This document shows positions 34,796 through 43,136 of a stretch of DNA of 64,000 nucleotides, piece by piece; positions within the stretch are counted from its first letter, which is position 1, and every line of letters starts with the position of its first letter. Source of the stretch: Rhodococcus sovatensis. Lineage in GTDB: Bacteria > Actinomycetota > Actinomycetes > Mycobacteriales > Mycobacteriaceae. The notes under the pieces were generated by a model, which did not search any database, had not been told where the DNA came from, and saw only the letters and a list, made by a program, of their open reading frames with translations. Location of the stretch: contig NZ_CP147846.1 of NCBI RefSeq assembly GCF_037327425.1, positions 2,604,001-2,668,000 on the forward strand, in the 5' to 3' direction. The position numbers and the translations under genes are program-made.

Positions 34796-34831
34796 AAAAA
34801 AAGTGGCGGCGGACAATGTCCACCGCCACTT
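34796..34831 (-). terminator. Strong intrinsic terminator after the 41-codon gene
   Basis: A 9-bp stem (34801-34809 with 34823-34831) is followed, on the minus strand, by seven U residues. It lies about 70 bases past the small gene's stop and before nrdF. Confidence 0.93.
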
Positions 34832-34902
34832 CCCACGCACCCCCACAGTGACTCATGGAGCCCCAAACAGAGCGTGCGCTGTGATCCGTGAGTAAACGCA
34901 GA

Positions 34903-35028
34903 TCACCTTCCCTTACCGCGCCGAATCGTCTCGGTCTGAGTAGTCCGCGGCGACTTCCTTGCAGCCGACGGCGGCAAGAACCGACCCGTGATCGAACTTC
35001 GAACGACCTTTGTGATCTTCTTTGTCAT
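34903..35028 (-). CDS. Small basic conserved-type protein, 41 aa
   Basis: An ATG at 35028 is preceded by a near-perfect ribosome site GGAGGTGAAG at about 5 bases and opens a 41-codon frame ending at TGA 34903. The product is rich in Lys, Arg, Ser and Thr and contains VVRSSITGRF and ARKSPRTTQTETI, the two-part pattern of a common family of uncharacterised short proteins (R-x-x-x-TGRFV ... A-R-x-P-x-TT-x-x-E). It has its own upstream spacer with a GGGTT/AACCC hairpin at 35044-35058, and a terminator downstream. The function is unknown; a plus-strand reading of the same DNA gives no ribosome site. Confidence 0.82.
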   Translation of the reverse strand: MTKKITKVVRSSITGRFLPPSAARKSPRTTQTETIRRGKGR

Positions 35029-35141
35029 GACTTCACCTCCTTCGGGTTCTCGAAACCCCTCGGAGCCTCACGCACATGGCAAAGAGCACTCGTATAAGCT
35101 TGGTATCCCGACATCAACTGGGACCTCGCTTTGCGGGGTAT

Positions 35142-35175
35142 GAAGAGCCGATCCGTTACAGCGGATCGGCTCTTC
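35142..35175 (-). terminator. Hairpin terminator after nrdE
   Basis: A perfect 14-bp stem (35142-35155 with 35162-35175, loop TTACAG) begins 37 bases past the nrdE stop. No U-tract follows, but the stem is very stable. Confidence 0.85.
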
Positions 35176-35211
35176 GCGTTCCCGGACGACTGTTCGCCAG
35201 GAAAATCTTGC

Positions 35212-37374
35212 TTACAGCATGCACGAAACGCAACCCTCCACCTCGGTGCCTTCGAGTGCCATCTGCCGCAACCGGATGTAGTAAAGCGTCTTGATGCCCT
35301 TGCGCCACGCGTAGATCTGCGCCTTGTTGATATCGCGCGTCGAGGCCGTGTCCTTGAAGAACAGCGTCAAAGAAAGGCCCTGGTCGACGTGTTGCGTCGC
35401 AGCGGCGTAGGTATCGATGATCTTTTCGTACCCGATCTCGTAGGCATCCTGGTAGTAGTCCAGGTTGTCGTTGTCGAGGTACGGCGCCGGGTAGTAGACG
35501 CGACCGATCTTGCCTTCCTTGCGGATCTCGATCTTCGACGCGACAGGGTGGATCGACGACGTCGAGTTGTTGATGTACGAGATCGAACCGGTCGGCGGAA
35601 CGGCCTGCAGATTCTGGTTGTAGATGCCGTACTTCTGCACCGATTCCTTCAGCGCGACCCAGTCGGCCTGCGTGGGGATGTGCACATCGGCATCCTGGAA
35701 CAACGAAGCAACGCGCGCAGTGGACGGTTCCCACACCTGGTCCGTGTACTTGTCGAAGAACTCACCCGACGCGTACTTGGACTCCGGGAACCCCTTGAAG
35801 TAGCTTGCCCGGTCCTTTGCGAGCAGGTTGGATGCCTGCAGCGCATGGAACAGGACGGTGTAGAAGTAGATGTTGGTGAAGTCGATTCCCTCGACGCTGC
35901 CGTAATGGATGCGCTCGCGAGCAAGGTAGCCATGCAGGTTCATCTGACCGAGGCCGATGGCATGAGAGTCGTTGTTGCCCTGCTCGATCGACGGCACCGA
36001 GTAGATGTGTGTCTGATCCGAGACTGCAGTCAACCCACGGATCGCGACGGCGATGGTCTTGCCGAAGTCGGGCGAATCCATCGTCTTGGCGATGTTGAGT
36101 GAACCCAGGTTGCAGGAGATGTCCTTGCCGACATGACTGTAGGAGAGGTCGTCGTTGAACTCCGACGGCGTCGAGACCTGAAGAATCTCCGAGCACAGAT
36201 TCGAGTGAGTGATCTTGCCCTTCACCGGGTTTGCCCGGTTCACCGTGTCTTCGAACATGATGTACGGGTAGCCGGACTCGAACTGCAACTCGGCCAGAGT
36301 CTGGAAGAACTCACGTGCCTTGATCTTCGTCTTGCGAATCCGCTTGTCGTCGACCATCTCGTAGTACTTCTCCGAGACATTGATGTCGGCGAATGGCACG
36401 CCGTAGATCCGTTCGACGTCGTAGGGCGAGAAGAGATACATCTCTTCGTTCTTCTTGGCCAGTTCGAACGTGATGTCCGGGATGACGATTCCGAGAGAGA
36501 GCGTCTTGATACGGATCTTCTCATCGGCGTTCTCGCGCTTGGTGTCGAGGAACTTGTAGACGTCGGGGTGGTGAGCATGGAGGTAGACCGCGCCTGCTCC
36601 CTGACGAGCACCGAGCTGGTTGGCGTACGAGAACGAATCCTCGAGCAGCTTCATGATCGGAATGACACCCGAGGACTGGTTCTCGATCCGTTTGATCGGA
36701 GCTCCCGCTTCGCGAATGTTGCTGAGCAACAGCGCAACACCGCCACCGCGCTTGGACAGCTGCAGGGCAGAGTTGATGGAACGACCGATGGACTCCATGT
36801 TGTCCTCGATACGCAACAGGAAGCAGGATACGGGCTCGCCGCGCTGCTTCTTGCCGGAGTTGAGGAACGTCGGAGTGGCCGGCTGGAATCGACCGGCGAT
36901 GATCTCGTCGACCAGATCAGTCGCGAGCGCCTCGTCCCCGGCTGCGAGCGTCAGCGCGACCATGCAGACACGATCCTCGAACCGCTCGAGGTATCGCTTG
37001 CCGTCGAACGTCTTGAGCGTGTACGAGGTGTAGTACTTGAACGCACCGAGAAACGTCGGGAAGCGGAACTTCTTTGAATAGGCGTGATTGATCAAGAACT
37101 TCACGAATTCACGCGAGTACTGGTCCAGAACCTCTGGCTCGTAGTAGTTCTCCTCTACGAGGTAATCGAGTTTCTCGTCCAGATCGTGGAAGAACACCGT
37201 GTTCTGGTTGACATGCTGAAGGAAGTACTGGTTGGCCGCCTCGCGGTCCTTCTCGAACTGAATCTCGCCGTTGGGGCCGTACAGATTCAGCATCGCGTTC
37301 AACGCGTGGTAGTCCAGGTCACCATCCGCTCGAACGGCATTGACAGGTGCTACCTCGGTGATGGTGGGTGCCAC
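35212..37374 (-). CDS. nrdE: Class Ib ribonucleotide reductase alpha subunit NrdE
   Basis: Catalytic subunit that reduces ribonucleotides, 720 aa. The active-site cysteine pair (PVSCFLLRIEDN and the later ISCNLGSLNIAK) and the PPTGSISYINNSTSS loop are present. The C-terminal CVSCML holds the cysteines reduced by NrdH. The GTG at 37374 follows AAGGAACTGGAG; earlier starts would overlap nrdI and have no similarity. It is the third gene of nrdH-nrdI-nrdE. Confidence 0.97.
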   Translation of the reverse strand: MAPTITEVAPVNAVRADGDLDYHALNAMLNLYGPNGEIQFEKDREAANQYFLQHVNQNTVFFHDLDEKLDYLVEENYYEPEVLDQYSREFVKFLINHAYSKKFRFPTFLGAFKYYTSYTLKTFDGKRYLERFEDRVCMVALTLAAGDEALATDLVDEIIAGRFQPATPTFLNSGKKQRGEPVSCFLLRIEDNMESIGRSINSALQLSKRGGGVALLLSNIREAGAPIKRIENQSSGVIPIMKLLEDSFSYANQLGARQGAGAVYLHAHHPDVYKFLDTKRENADEKIRIKTLSLGIVIPDITFELAKKNEEMYLFSPYDVERIYGVPFADINVSEKYYEMVDDKRIRKTKIKAREFFQTLAELQFESGYPYIMFEDTVNRANPVKGKITHSNLCSEILQVSTPSEFNDDLSYSHVGKDISCNLGSLNIAKTMDSPDFGKTIAVAIRGLTAVSDQTHIYSVPSIEQGNNDSHAIGLGQMNLHGYLARERIHYGSVEGIDFTNIYFYTVLFHALQASNLLAKDRASYFKGFPESKYASGEFFDKYTDQVWEPSTARVASLFQDADVHIPTQADWVALKESVQKYGIYNQNLQAVPPTGSISYINNSTSSIHPVASKIEIRKEGKIGRVYYPAPYLDNDNLDYYQDAYEIGYEKIIDTYAAATQHVDQGLSLTLFFKDTASTRDINKAQIYAWRKGIKTLYYIRLRQMALEGTEVEGCVSCML

Positions 37375-37411
37375 GGCGATCGCTCCAGTTCCTTGTTTCG
37401 CGCTTGAAAAT

Positions 37412-37876
37412 CTAGTGTGTGTGCGCTGCTCGCCGGGATTCCCGTTCCCAGAAGTCCTCGAGTCCTTCGCGGACTCGGTCGACGTCTTCGGGGGTTCCCA
37501 TGAGTTCGAATCTGTAGAGATACGGAACCGCGCACTTCTGTGAAATGACATCGCCCGCAAAGCAGAACGAATCACCGAAGTTGGTATTGCCTGCTGCGAT
37601 GACTGCTCTGATCAGGGACCTGTTGTGCTTCTGGTTGAGGAATTTGATCACCTGCTTGGGGACGTAATTGGTGTCACGTCCAGCAAAGGTGGTTCCCCCG
37701 CCATAGGTCGGAACGATCAGCACGTATGGCCGATCGACCAGAAAGTTCTCTGGGTTGCGGAGTGGAATGCGGCTTGCCTTCAGGCCGAGCTTGACGACGA
37801 ACCGATGTGTGTTCTCGGACGCACTCGAGAAGTAGACCAGCGAGTGCGTCTGCTGCGGAACGAGAGCGGAAGTCAC
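37412..37876 (-). CDS. nrdI: NrdI flavodoxin-like protein
   Basis: A 154-aa flavodoxin-like protein that supplies the oxidant for assembly of the Mn2-tyrosyl radical in NrdF. LVYFSSASENTHRF is the FMN phosphate loop, and IVPTYGGGTTF and AAGNTNFGDSFCFAG form the flavin-binding loops. It follows nrdH by 41 bases and precedes nrdE by 37. Confidence 0.97.
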   Translation of the reverse strand: MTSALVPQQTHSLVYFSSASENTHRFVVKLGLKASRIPLRNPENFLVDRPYVLIVPTYGGGTTFAGRDTNYVPKQVIKFLNQKHNRSLIRAVIAAGNTNFGDSFCFAGDVISQKCAVPYLYRFELMGTPEDVDRVREGLEDFWERESRRAAHTH

Positions 37877-37917
37877 ACCTGCTCATCTCCGTCTACTGTT
37901 CCAGCCGCGCCATCTGT

Positions 37918-38151
37918 TCAAGCAACGTTGGCCGTGAGTGCCTTGATGCGATCCGGGCGGAAGCCCGACCAGTGATCCTCGCCGGCGACAACGACGGGTG
38001 CCTGCAGGTAGCCGAGTGCCATGACGTAATCCCGGGCTTCAGCATCCTGCGATATATCGATGATGTCGTACTCGATGCCCTCTTTGTCGAGAGCGCGGTA
38101 GGTTGCATTGCACTGAACGCAGGCGGGCTTGGTGTAAACGGTGATGCTCAT
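37918..38151 (-). CDS. nrdH: NrdH glutaredoxin-like electron donor
   Basis: A 77-aa thioredoxin-fold protein with the redox motif CVQC at residues 11-14 and the conserved WSGFRPDRI near the end. It reduces NrdE with electrons from thioredoxin reductase. The ATG is preceded by GGGAGAAGGGAA. It is the first gene of the nrdHIE operon. Confidence 0.97.
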   Translation of the reverse strand: MSITVYTKPACVQCNATYRALDKEGIEYDIIDISQDAEARDYVMALGYLQAPVVVAGEDHWSGFRPDRIKALTANVA

Positions 38152-38547
38152 GAGGGTTCCCTTCTCCCTGTCGGACGATCACGGTGTCCACCGAGATCCC
38201 GATGTGCGCTGCGTGATATCTGCTGGTGCACCAGAGCCGAGATCGAACCCGGATCAGGGGCAGTTTCGAGGCGATTTCGCGTCTTCGAGCCCGTTTTCAG
38301 AGCTTGTCGCGTTGTGACCTCTCGACTGCTCAGACACTACACCTTGTGTCCGACATATGCCTACAACACGAGATGTTGCGAACAACATCCTTGGTATTCG
38401 CTGGTCACAGTGCCGCCGACCGAGCGAATACGCACCTCGCGTCGGCGTGTCACGACGCCAGACCCCCTTATGTCGTGCGTCACAGCTCGACACCGCCCGA
38501 CCGATGACATGCACCAAAGGCCCGGCAACGGTACGGAAACACAGATA
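38152..38547. promoter_or_regulatory. Long nrdH leader and promoter region
   Basis: About 400 bases with no gene. The two NrdR-like boxes at 38334-38381 lie some 180-230 bases upstream of nrdH, so a 5' leader of 100-150 bases is likely. I do not see conserved cobalamin riboswitch elements. Confidence 0.5.
38334..38381 (-). promoter_or_regulatory. Pair of NrdR-like boxes
   Basis: ACACTACACCTTGTGT (38334-38349) and ACACGAGATGTTGCGA (38366-38381) match the 16-bp NrdR consensus ACACWATATATWGTGT at about 13 and 10 positions. Their starts are 32 bases apart, three helical turns, as needed for cooperative NrdR binding. They would repress nrdHIE when dATP is plentiful. Confidence 0.6.
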
Positions 38548-38576
38548 GGCCCCCGGATCACATCGATCCGGGGGCC
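38548..38576 (-). terminator. Intrinsic terminator after rpmJ
   Basis: A 12-bp perfect stem (38548-38559 with 38565-38576) with a 5-base loop lies 16 bases past the rpmJ stop on the minus strand. Confidence 0.88.
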
Positions 38577-38591
38577 CAGTCCACGACACCG

Positions 38592-38714
38592 TCAGCGCTG
38601 ACGCGCTTTGAATCGCGGCTCCTTCTTGTTGATCACGAACACCTTGCCGTGGCGGCGCACGACCTGCGCGCCCGGCTTGCCCTTCAACGACTTGAGTGAG
38701 TTTCGTACTTTCAT
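38592..38714 (-). CDS. rpmJ: 50S ribosomal protein L36, cysteine-free type
   Basis: A 40-aa basic protein (MKVRNSLKSLKGKPGAQVV, later RRHGKVFVINKKEPRFKARQ). It has the L36 sequence pattern but none of the four zinc ligands of the C+ form, so it is the zinc-independent paralogue. Such paralogues replace the zinc-binding L36 when zinc is scarce. A Zur-like box sits just upstream, consistent with that role. It is a single-gene unit with its own terminator. Confidence 0.95.
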   Translation of the reverse strand: MKVRNSLKSLKGKPGAQVVRRHGKVFVINKKEPRFKARQR

Positions 38715-38728
38715 GCACCCAGGCTACA

Positions 38729-38743
38729 TGAAAACGATTCCCA
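38729..38743 (-). promoter_or_regulatory. Possible Zur box upstream of rpmJ
   Basis: TGAAAACGATTCCCA matches 11 of 15 positions of the actinobacterial Zur pattern TGAAAATCATTTTCA. It lies 14 bases upstream of the rpmJ ATG and overlaps the likely promoter. Further TGATAATGAT-like bases follow at 38749-38757. Confidence 0.55.
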
Positions 38744-38776
38744 TTTCGATAATGATGGATCGAGCAGCAACGAAGG

Positions 38777-39343
38777 TCAGACGGTGGCCAGCTCGGCGGA
38801 TGCCTTGACGAGCTCAGCGACGACCGCAGCAATTGCCGCGGAAACCTCGGCATTTTCGCGCGGGTGCGCCGAACCGAACTTGTCGACGGTGCCACCGATC
38901 GTGAGCGTGACGTCCTCGAGCACAGAGCCGCCCGCGACGCCGACCGCCTTGCGCGCGTCGTCGTGAGCCCATTTCGCTCCGTTGCCGCTGGGCGATGCGC
39001 TGATCACTGCGACAGGCTTGCTGCTCACAGCGCCCGCGCCGTAGGGGCGAGAGAGCCAGTCGATGGCATTCTTCAGAACAGCCGGGATCGTTCCGTTGTA
39101 CTCGGGGGTGACGAGGAGAAATGCGGTCGCCTGCTCGGCTGCGGCACGCAGTTCGAGCGCAGCAGCGGGGACCTTACCGGGAATGTCGATGTCCTCGTTG
39201 TAGAACGGGACCTCGGCGAGACCGTTGTAGACCTCGGCCGTCGAGCCTTCTGGAGCGAGCGACACCGCGGTCTCGGCGATCTGCTTGTTGACCGAGTCGG
39301 CGCGGAGGCTTCCGACGAGAACCAGTACCTGTGCGTGCGTCAT
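38777..39343 (-). CDS. NADPH-dependent FMN reductase
   Basis: A 188-aa flavodoxin-like reductase. VLVLVGSLRADSVNK is the FMN-binding loop, and LLVTPEYNGTIPAVLKNAIDWLSRP is the family signature (T-P-E-Y-N). It reduces FMN or quinones with NADPH. The ATG at 39343 follows AAGGATT. It diverges from the TetR gene across a perfect palindrome, so it is the likely target of that regulator. Confidence 0.93.
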   Translation of the reverse strand: MTHAQVLVLVGSLRADSVNKQIAETAVSLAPEGSTAEVYNGLAEVPFYNEDIDIPGKVPAAALELRAAAEQATAFLLVTPEYNGTIPAVLKNAIDWLSRPYGAGAVSSKPVAVISASPSGNGAKWAHDDARKAVGVAGGSVLEDVTLTIGGTVDKFGSAHPRENAEVSAAIAAVVAELVKASAELATV

Positions 39344-39399
39344 GACGATAATCCTTCGAGTTCGAGTGAGAGCCTGTGTTCGATCAATTCCTACCATCT

Positions 39400-39419
39400 A
39401 AGTGGACCGCGGTCCACTT
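39400..39419. promoter_or_regulatory. Perfect 20-bp palindrome, TetR operator
   Basis: AAGTGGACCGCGGTCCACTT lies midway between the divergent FMN reductase and TetR genes, 28 bases before the TetR start. It is a clean operator for a TetR dimer, and probably controls both promoters. Confidence 0.85.
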
Positions 39420-39446
39420 GTATTCCCGAACAGGTAGACTCTCCAT

Positions 39447-40040
39447 GTGACCGACTTCGTGCTCCCTATCGCAGGCGAGGAGACCGAGCGTTGCGACGCC
39501 GCACGCAACCGTCGTCTCCTGCTCGATGCCGCAAAGGAACTGGTCGCCACCATAGGCGCCGACGCTGTCACGATGGACGGCCTCGCAGCCAGGGCCGGTG
39601 TGGGCAAAGGCACAGTCTTCCGGCGGTTCGGCAGCCGCTCCGGACTGATGCAGGCCCTGTTGGATCACACTGAAAAAGAACTGCAGCAAGCGTTTCTCTT
39701 CGGTCCGCCGCCTCTCGGTCCAGGCGCGGACCCCATCGACAGGCTCGTCGCTTTCGGACGCGCCCGCCTCGACCTCGTCGAAGTGCAGGGAGAAGTCATG
39801 CGTGCGGCCGAGAACTCACCTGAACTCCGATACTCCGCTCCGGCTCATATGGTCAACTACACGCACGTCCTCACCCTCCTCAGGACCGCCGGGGTCGAGG
39901 GTGATCTCGAACTTCTCGCCTACGGCCTGCTGACTCCCCTGGAAGCCACCTTGGTATTGCACCAGTTCCGCGATCTCGGCATGACGATGGGACGTCTCGC
40001 CGACGGCTGGGAAGACTTGGTACGTAGGGCAACTCGATAG
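39447..40040 (+). CDS. TetR-family transcriptional regulator
   Basis: A 197-aa regulator. The helix-turn-helix lies at about residues 22-66 (RLLLDAAKELVATIGADAVT, then ARAGVGKGTVFRRFGSRSGL). The C-terminal ligand domain is helical and shows no recognisable ligand signature. The start is a GTG at 39447. It should bind the palindrome at 39400-39419, repressing itself and the FMN reductase, possibly in response to a quinone or electrophile. Confidence 0.93.
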   Translation: MTDFVLPIAGEETERCDAARNRRLLLDAAKELVATIGADAVTMDGLAARAGVGKGTVFRRFGSRSGLMQALLDHTEKELQQAFLFGPPPLGPGADPIDRLVAFGRARLDLVEVQGEVMRAAENSPELRYSAPAHMVNYTHVLTLLRTAGVEGDLELLAYGLLTPLEATLVLHQFRDLGMTMGRLADGWEDLVRRATR

Positions 40041-40047
40041 TGGCGGG

Positions 40048-40821
40048 CTACTCGATAGACAGCAGACCGGACACGCTGCGAGCAGCACGAACAAGCTCGA
40101 CGCCGTAGGACGGGCCGTGTCCCGCGGCGTGCACGGCGAGGGGATGCAGCTCATGGAGCGGGATGCGGAGTTCCCAATCTTCGGACAGTTCGTGCGCATC
40201 CCGATAGCCCACGAGAATGTCGGAGAGCAATGGGCAACCGAACAGAGCCAGCATCGCCAAATCGGTTTCACGATGTCCACCGTGCGCAGCGGGGTCGATC
40301 ATCACGGCGCCCGACGCGGTCCACACAAGGTTTCCGGTCCACAGATCACCGTGAATCCGGCTCGGCGGTTCGTCGTCGTCGAACACCCCGTCGGCGATCG
40401 CGGCACACACACGTTCGACCTCCGCCGCACCGGATTCGGAGATGTTGCCGTTCGCGACGGCCACCGATAGGTATGGCAACACACGTTCGTAGGCGTAGAA
40501 CGAACCCCACGAAGCGTGCTCGGTGCTCGACATCGGTCTGGATCCGATGAACATCTGACCGTCGAAACCATCTGGTGGACAACCGAACTGCCGTGCGCCC
40601 GCAGCGTGCATCGCCGCGAGTTCAGCGCCGAAACGGAGCGCGGCGTCCTGAGTGGGCGACGACGGTACGAGCCGGGCGAGATCGATGTGGGTGGGACCGA
40701 ATCCGCGAACGTCGACGACGTTGCCCCCGCCGTCTCGGAGCCACGCCAACCCGGTTGCTTCGGCCGTGAAGAAGTCCGGGTGTGCACTCGGATCGGTCTT
40801 GGTGAACGTGTCTGCAGACAT
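40048..40821 (-). CDS. Fructosamine kinase family protein
   Basis: A 257-aa protein kinase-like-fold enzyme that phosphorylates ketoamine adducts for repair of glycated proteins. The catalytic loop is RIHGDLWTGNLVW with HGDLW, and the metal motif is MIDPAAHGGHRETDLAML. The N-terminal lobe is short. It converges on the TetR gene with 7 bases between them. Confidence 0.93.
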   Translation of the reverse strand: MSADTFTKTDPSAHPDFFTAEATGLAWLRDGGGNVVDVRGFGPTHIDLARLVPSSPTQDAALRFGAELAAMHAAGARQFGCPPDGFDGQMFIGSRPMSSTEHASWGSFYAYERVLPYLSVAVANGNISESGAAEVERVCAAIADGVFDDDEPPSRIHGDLWTGNLVWTASGAVMIDPAAHGGHRETDLAMLALFGCPLLSDILVGYRDAHELSEDWELRIPLHELHPLAVHAAGHGPSYGVELVRAARSVSGLLSIE

Positions 40822-40859
40822 CGGAACTCACAGTACGCGCGAGCCAATAAGATGGCGGA

Positions 40860-41705
40860 ATGTCACTCCAACGTTCGGAACTGCGGACGCGCATCCTGCG
40901 CGAATTGGCCGTGCAGTCGTCCATCGACCCAGTCACGGAAATTACCCGCCGCGTCGAGTTCCTGAAGGCCTATCTTCGTTCCACGCCCGCCAAAGGGTTC
41001 GTTCTCGGTATCAGTGGGGGGCAGGACAGCACACTGACCGGTGCCCTGTGCCAACGCGCCGCCGCCGAACTGAGAGCCGACGGCGCAGAGGCGCAATTCC
41101 TGGCCGTCAGACTCCCCTACGGCGTTCAAGCAGACGAGGCGGATGCCACAGTGTCGCTCGAGTTCATCGCACCCGACCGGACGGTGACCGTCAACATCAA
41201 GGCAGCCGCCGACGCGGCCGCATCGGCGGCCGCCGATGCCCTGGGCTCCTCGGAAGTTCGAGACTTCGTGCGCGGCAACATCAAAGCCCGGCAACGCATG
41301 GTCGCGCAATACGCATTGGCGGGAGAGCTCGGATACGTAGTCGTCGGAACCGATCATGCCGCCGAGGCAATCACCGGCTTCTTCACCAAGTTCGGCGACG
41401 GTGGTGTCGACATCACCCCACTCACCGGCCTTACCAAGCGGCAGGGTGCCGCGTTGCTGCGCGAATTGGGTGCACCCGAGAGCACGTGGAAGAAAGTTCC
41501 TACGGCCGATCTGGAAGACGACCGCCCCGCGCTGCCCGACGAGGAAGCCTTGGGAGTGATGTACACCGAGATCGACGACTATCTCGAAAACAAGGATGTG
41601 GCCGACGAAGTCGCCGAGAAGCTGGAACGGATGTATCTGAGCACACGGCACAAGCGCGCGGTCCCGGTGACGCCTTTCGACGACTGGTGGACCACCGAGA
41701 ACTGA
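40860..41705 (+). CDS. nadE: NH3-dependent NAD+ synthetase
   Basis: Makes NAD+ from deamido-NAD+ using ATP and ammonia. The product is 281 aa with no glutaminase domain, so it is the ammonia-dependent form. The PP-loop is SGGQDSTL at about 51-58. The GTDHAAEAITGFFTKFGDGG region binds deamido-NAD+. It diverges from the fructosamine kinase gene with 38 bases between the starts. M. tuberculosis, by contrast, has the glutamine-dependent type. Confidence 0.96.
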   Translation: MSLQRSELRTRILRELAVQSSIDPVTEITRRVEFLKAYLRSTPAKGFVLGISGGQDSTLTGALCQRAAAELRADGAEAQFLAVRLPYGVQADEADATVSLEFIAPDRTVTVNIKAAADAAASAAADALGSSEVRDFVRGNIKARQRMVAQYALAGELGYVVVGTDHAAEAITGFFTKFGDGGVDITPLTGLTKRQGAALLRELGAPESTWKKVPTADLEDDRPALPDEEALGVMYTEIDDYLENKDVADEVAEKLERMYLSTRHKRAVPVTPFDDWWTTEN

Positions 41706-41708
41706 CGA

Positions 41709-41951
41709 CTATCCCCCGGCGAACGGCGGCAGGACGTCGACCCTGTCGCCGAACGTCGTCGACAGGTCTCGGGTGAGCTCGTCCCCGACGAGGAAAGCCG
41801 ACACGCGCAACACATCTGCCAGCGCATTGCCGTGTCTGTCGAGGACGGCGGCCTTGAGTGCGGACAGGTCGCTCCCCTCGGGCAGTTGGAAAGTCTCGCT
41901 TGCGCACCCGGACGCGTCCTTGGCCCCGGCGAAGTATCGAACCTCAACCAC
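41709..41951 (-). CDS. moaD: MoaD/ThiS-family sulfur carrier
   Basis: An 80-aa ubiquitin-like protein ending in FAGG, the diglycine tail that becomes a thiocarboxylate for molybdopterin synthase. The GTG at 41951 overlaps the moaA stop by 8 bases, so the two are translationally coupled. It is the partner of MoaE, which is encoded in the next cluster on the opposite strand. Confidence 0.93.
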   Translation of the reverse strand: MVEVRYFAGAKDASGCASETFQLPEGSDLSALKAAVLDRHGNALADVLRVSAFLVGDELTRDLSTTFGDRVDVLPPFAGG

Positions 41952-43014
41952 CGATAGCTCCCATACTTCTCGCCGGCGGGACGAAGCCCACCGCATCGAT
42001 TCCGTGTCCTGCCCACTTGTTCCACATTGCACCTTGCCAGAGCTTGCCCAACTCGTCGTCGGTGGCTCCTCCGCGCAACGCAGCGCGCAGATCGGTTTCC
42101 TCGTCGCTGAACAAGCAGGACCGAACGGTGCCCTCGGCCGTCAATCGCGTGCGGTCGCAGTCAGAGCAGAACGAACGCGTGACCGACGCGATGATGCCCA
42201 CGGTGCTCGATGTCCCGCCGACAGCCCACTCCTCGGCGGGAGCAGACGGATCGGACCGACCGATCTCACGCAGATCGAACCGAGTCGACAGCACATCGAG
42301 CAGGTGTTCGGCGTCGAGCATGTTCGCCCGAGCCCATTCCTGATCGGCGTCGAGAGGCATCTGCTCGATGAACCGCAGCGCGACACCTTCGTCCAAGCAC
42401 CATTGGAGGAGGTCGGCTGCACCATGCAGTGTTTCCGGCATCAGCACCGCGTTGATCTTGACCGGAGTCAGTCCTGCCCGCATGGCGGCGCGCACACCGG
42501 CCAGCACCGAGGGCAGGCGATCGCGCCTGGTCAGTTCCGCGAAGTGCGCGCGATCGATCGTGTCGAGCGAGACATTGACCCGATTCAGGCCTGCGGCCGC
42601 CAGCGTATCTGCTCGATGCTCCAGCCCAACTGCGTTGGTGGTCATGGACAGCGGCACACCCGGTGCCACCTGCGAGGTCAGTCGCACGATCTCCGTCAGA
42701 TCAGCGCGCATCAATGGCTCACCGCCGGTGAAGCGCACCTCCTCGACGCCGAGTCGGTGGACAGCAACTCCGACGACGCGCGCAATTTCGCTCGCCGTCA
42801 GCAGATCCTGAGTGGGAATCGCTGGTAGACCTTCTTCCGGCATGCAGTAGGTACACCGGAGCGAGCATTTCTCGGTGATGGAAACCCGCAGGTCACGGGC
42901 CACTCGGCCAAAGCGGTCGATCAATACCGGAACGTCGGGACGGTCGTCCACGGACACCCCGGGCGTTCGGCTGATCGAAGGGATGCCGAGTCCTACGACA
43001 CTGCTGGTTGTCAC
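41944..43014 (-). CDS. moaA: GTP 3',8-cyclase MoaA
   Basis: Radical-SAM enzyme that starts molybdenum cofactor synthesis, 356 aa. The radical-SAM cluster motif is CSLRCTYC, the auxiliary cluster uses FCSDCDRTRLT and the following RSC, and the protein ends in GAIGG, the diglycine tail required for activity with MoaC. The start is a GTG at 43014. It is first in the moaA-moaD operon and diverges from moeA. Confidence 0.97.
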   Translation of the reverse strand: MTTSSVVGLGIPSISRTPGVSVDDRPDVPVLIDRFGRVARDLRVSITEKCSLRCTYCMPEEGLPAIPTQDLLTASEIARVVGVAVHRLGVEEVRFTGGEPLMRADLTEIVRLTSQVAPGVPLSMTTNAVGLEHRADTLAAAGLNRVNVSLDTIDRAHFAELTRRDRLPSVLAGVRAAMRAGLTPVKINAVLMPETLHGAADLLQWCLDEGVALRFIEQMPLDADQEWARANMLDAEHLLDVLSTRFDLREIGRSDPSAPAEEWAVGGTSSTVGIIASVTRSFCSDCDRTRLTAEGTVRSCLFSDEETDLRAALRGGATDDELGKLWQGAMWNKWAGHGIDAVGFVPPARSMGAIGG

Positions 43015-43136
43015 GAACTCTCCTTCGAATCATCGGTCTTTCCCACAACAACGAACTACGATCCAGTATGCCGTCCTGGGGAACTTCGTGCGATCCGCCG
43101 AACATTTCGTCGTTGCGGCGCGCATAAGATCGTGAC

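Noticed and set aside
34888..35097. Plus-strand frame opposite the 41-codon gene
   Set aside because: No ribosome site and no similarity, whereas the minus strand has both a strong site and a terminator.
38152..38547. Cobalamin riboswitch or small gene in the nrdH leader
   Set aside because: No conserved B12-box pattern and no frame with a ribosome site.
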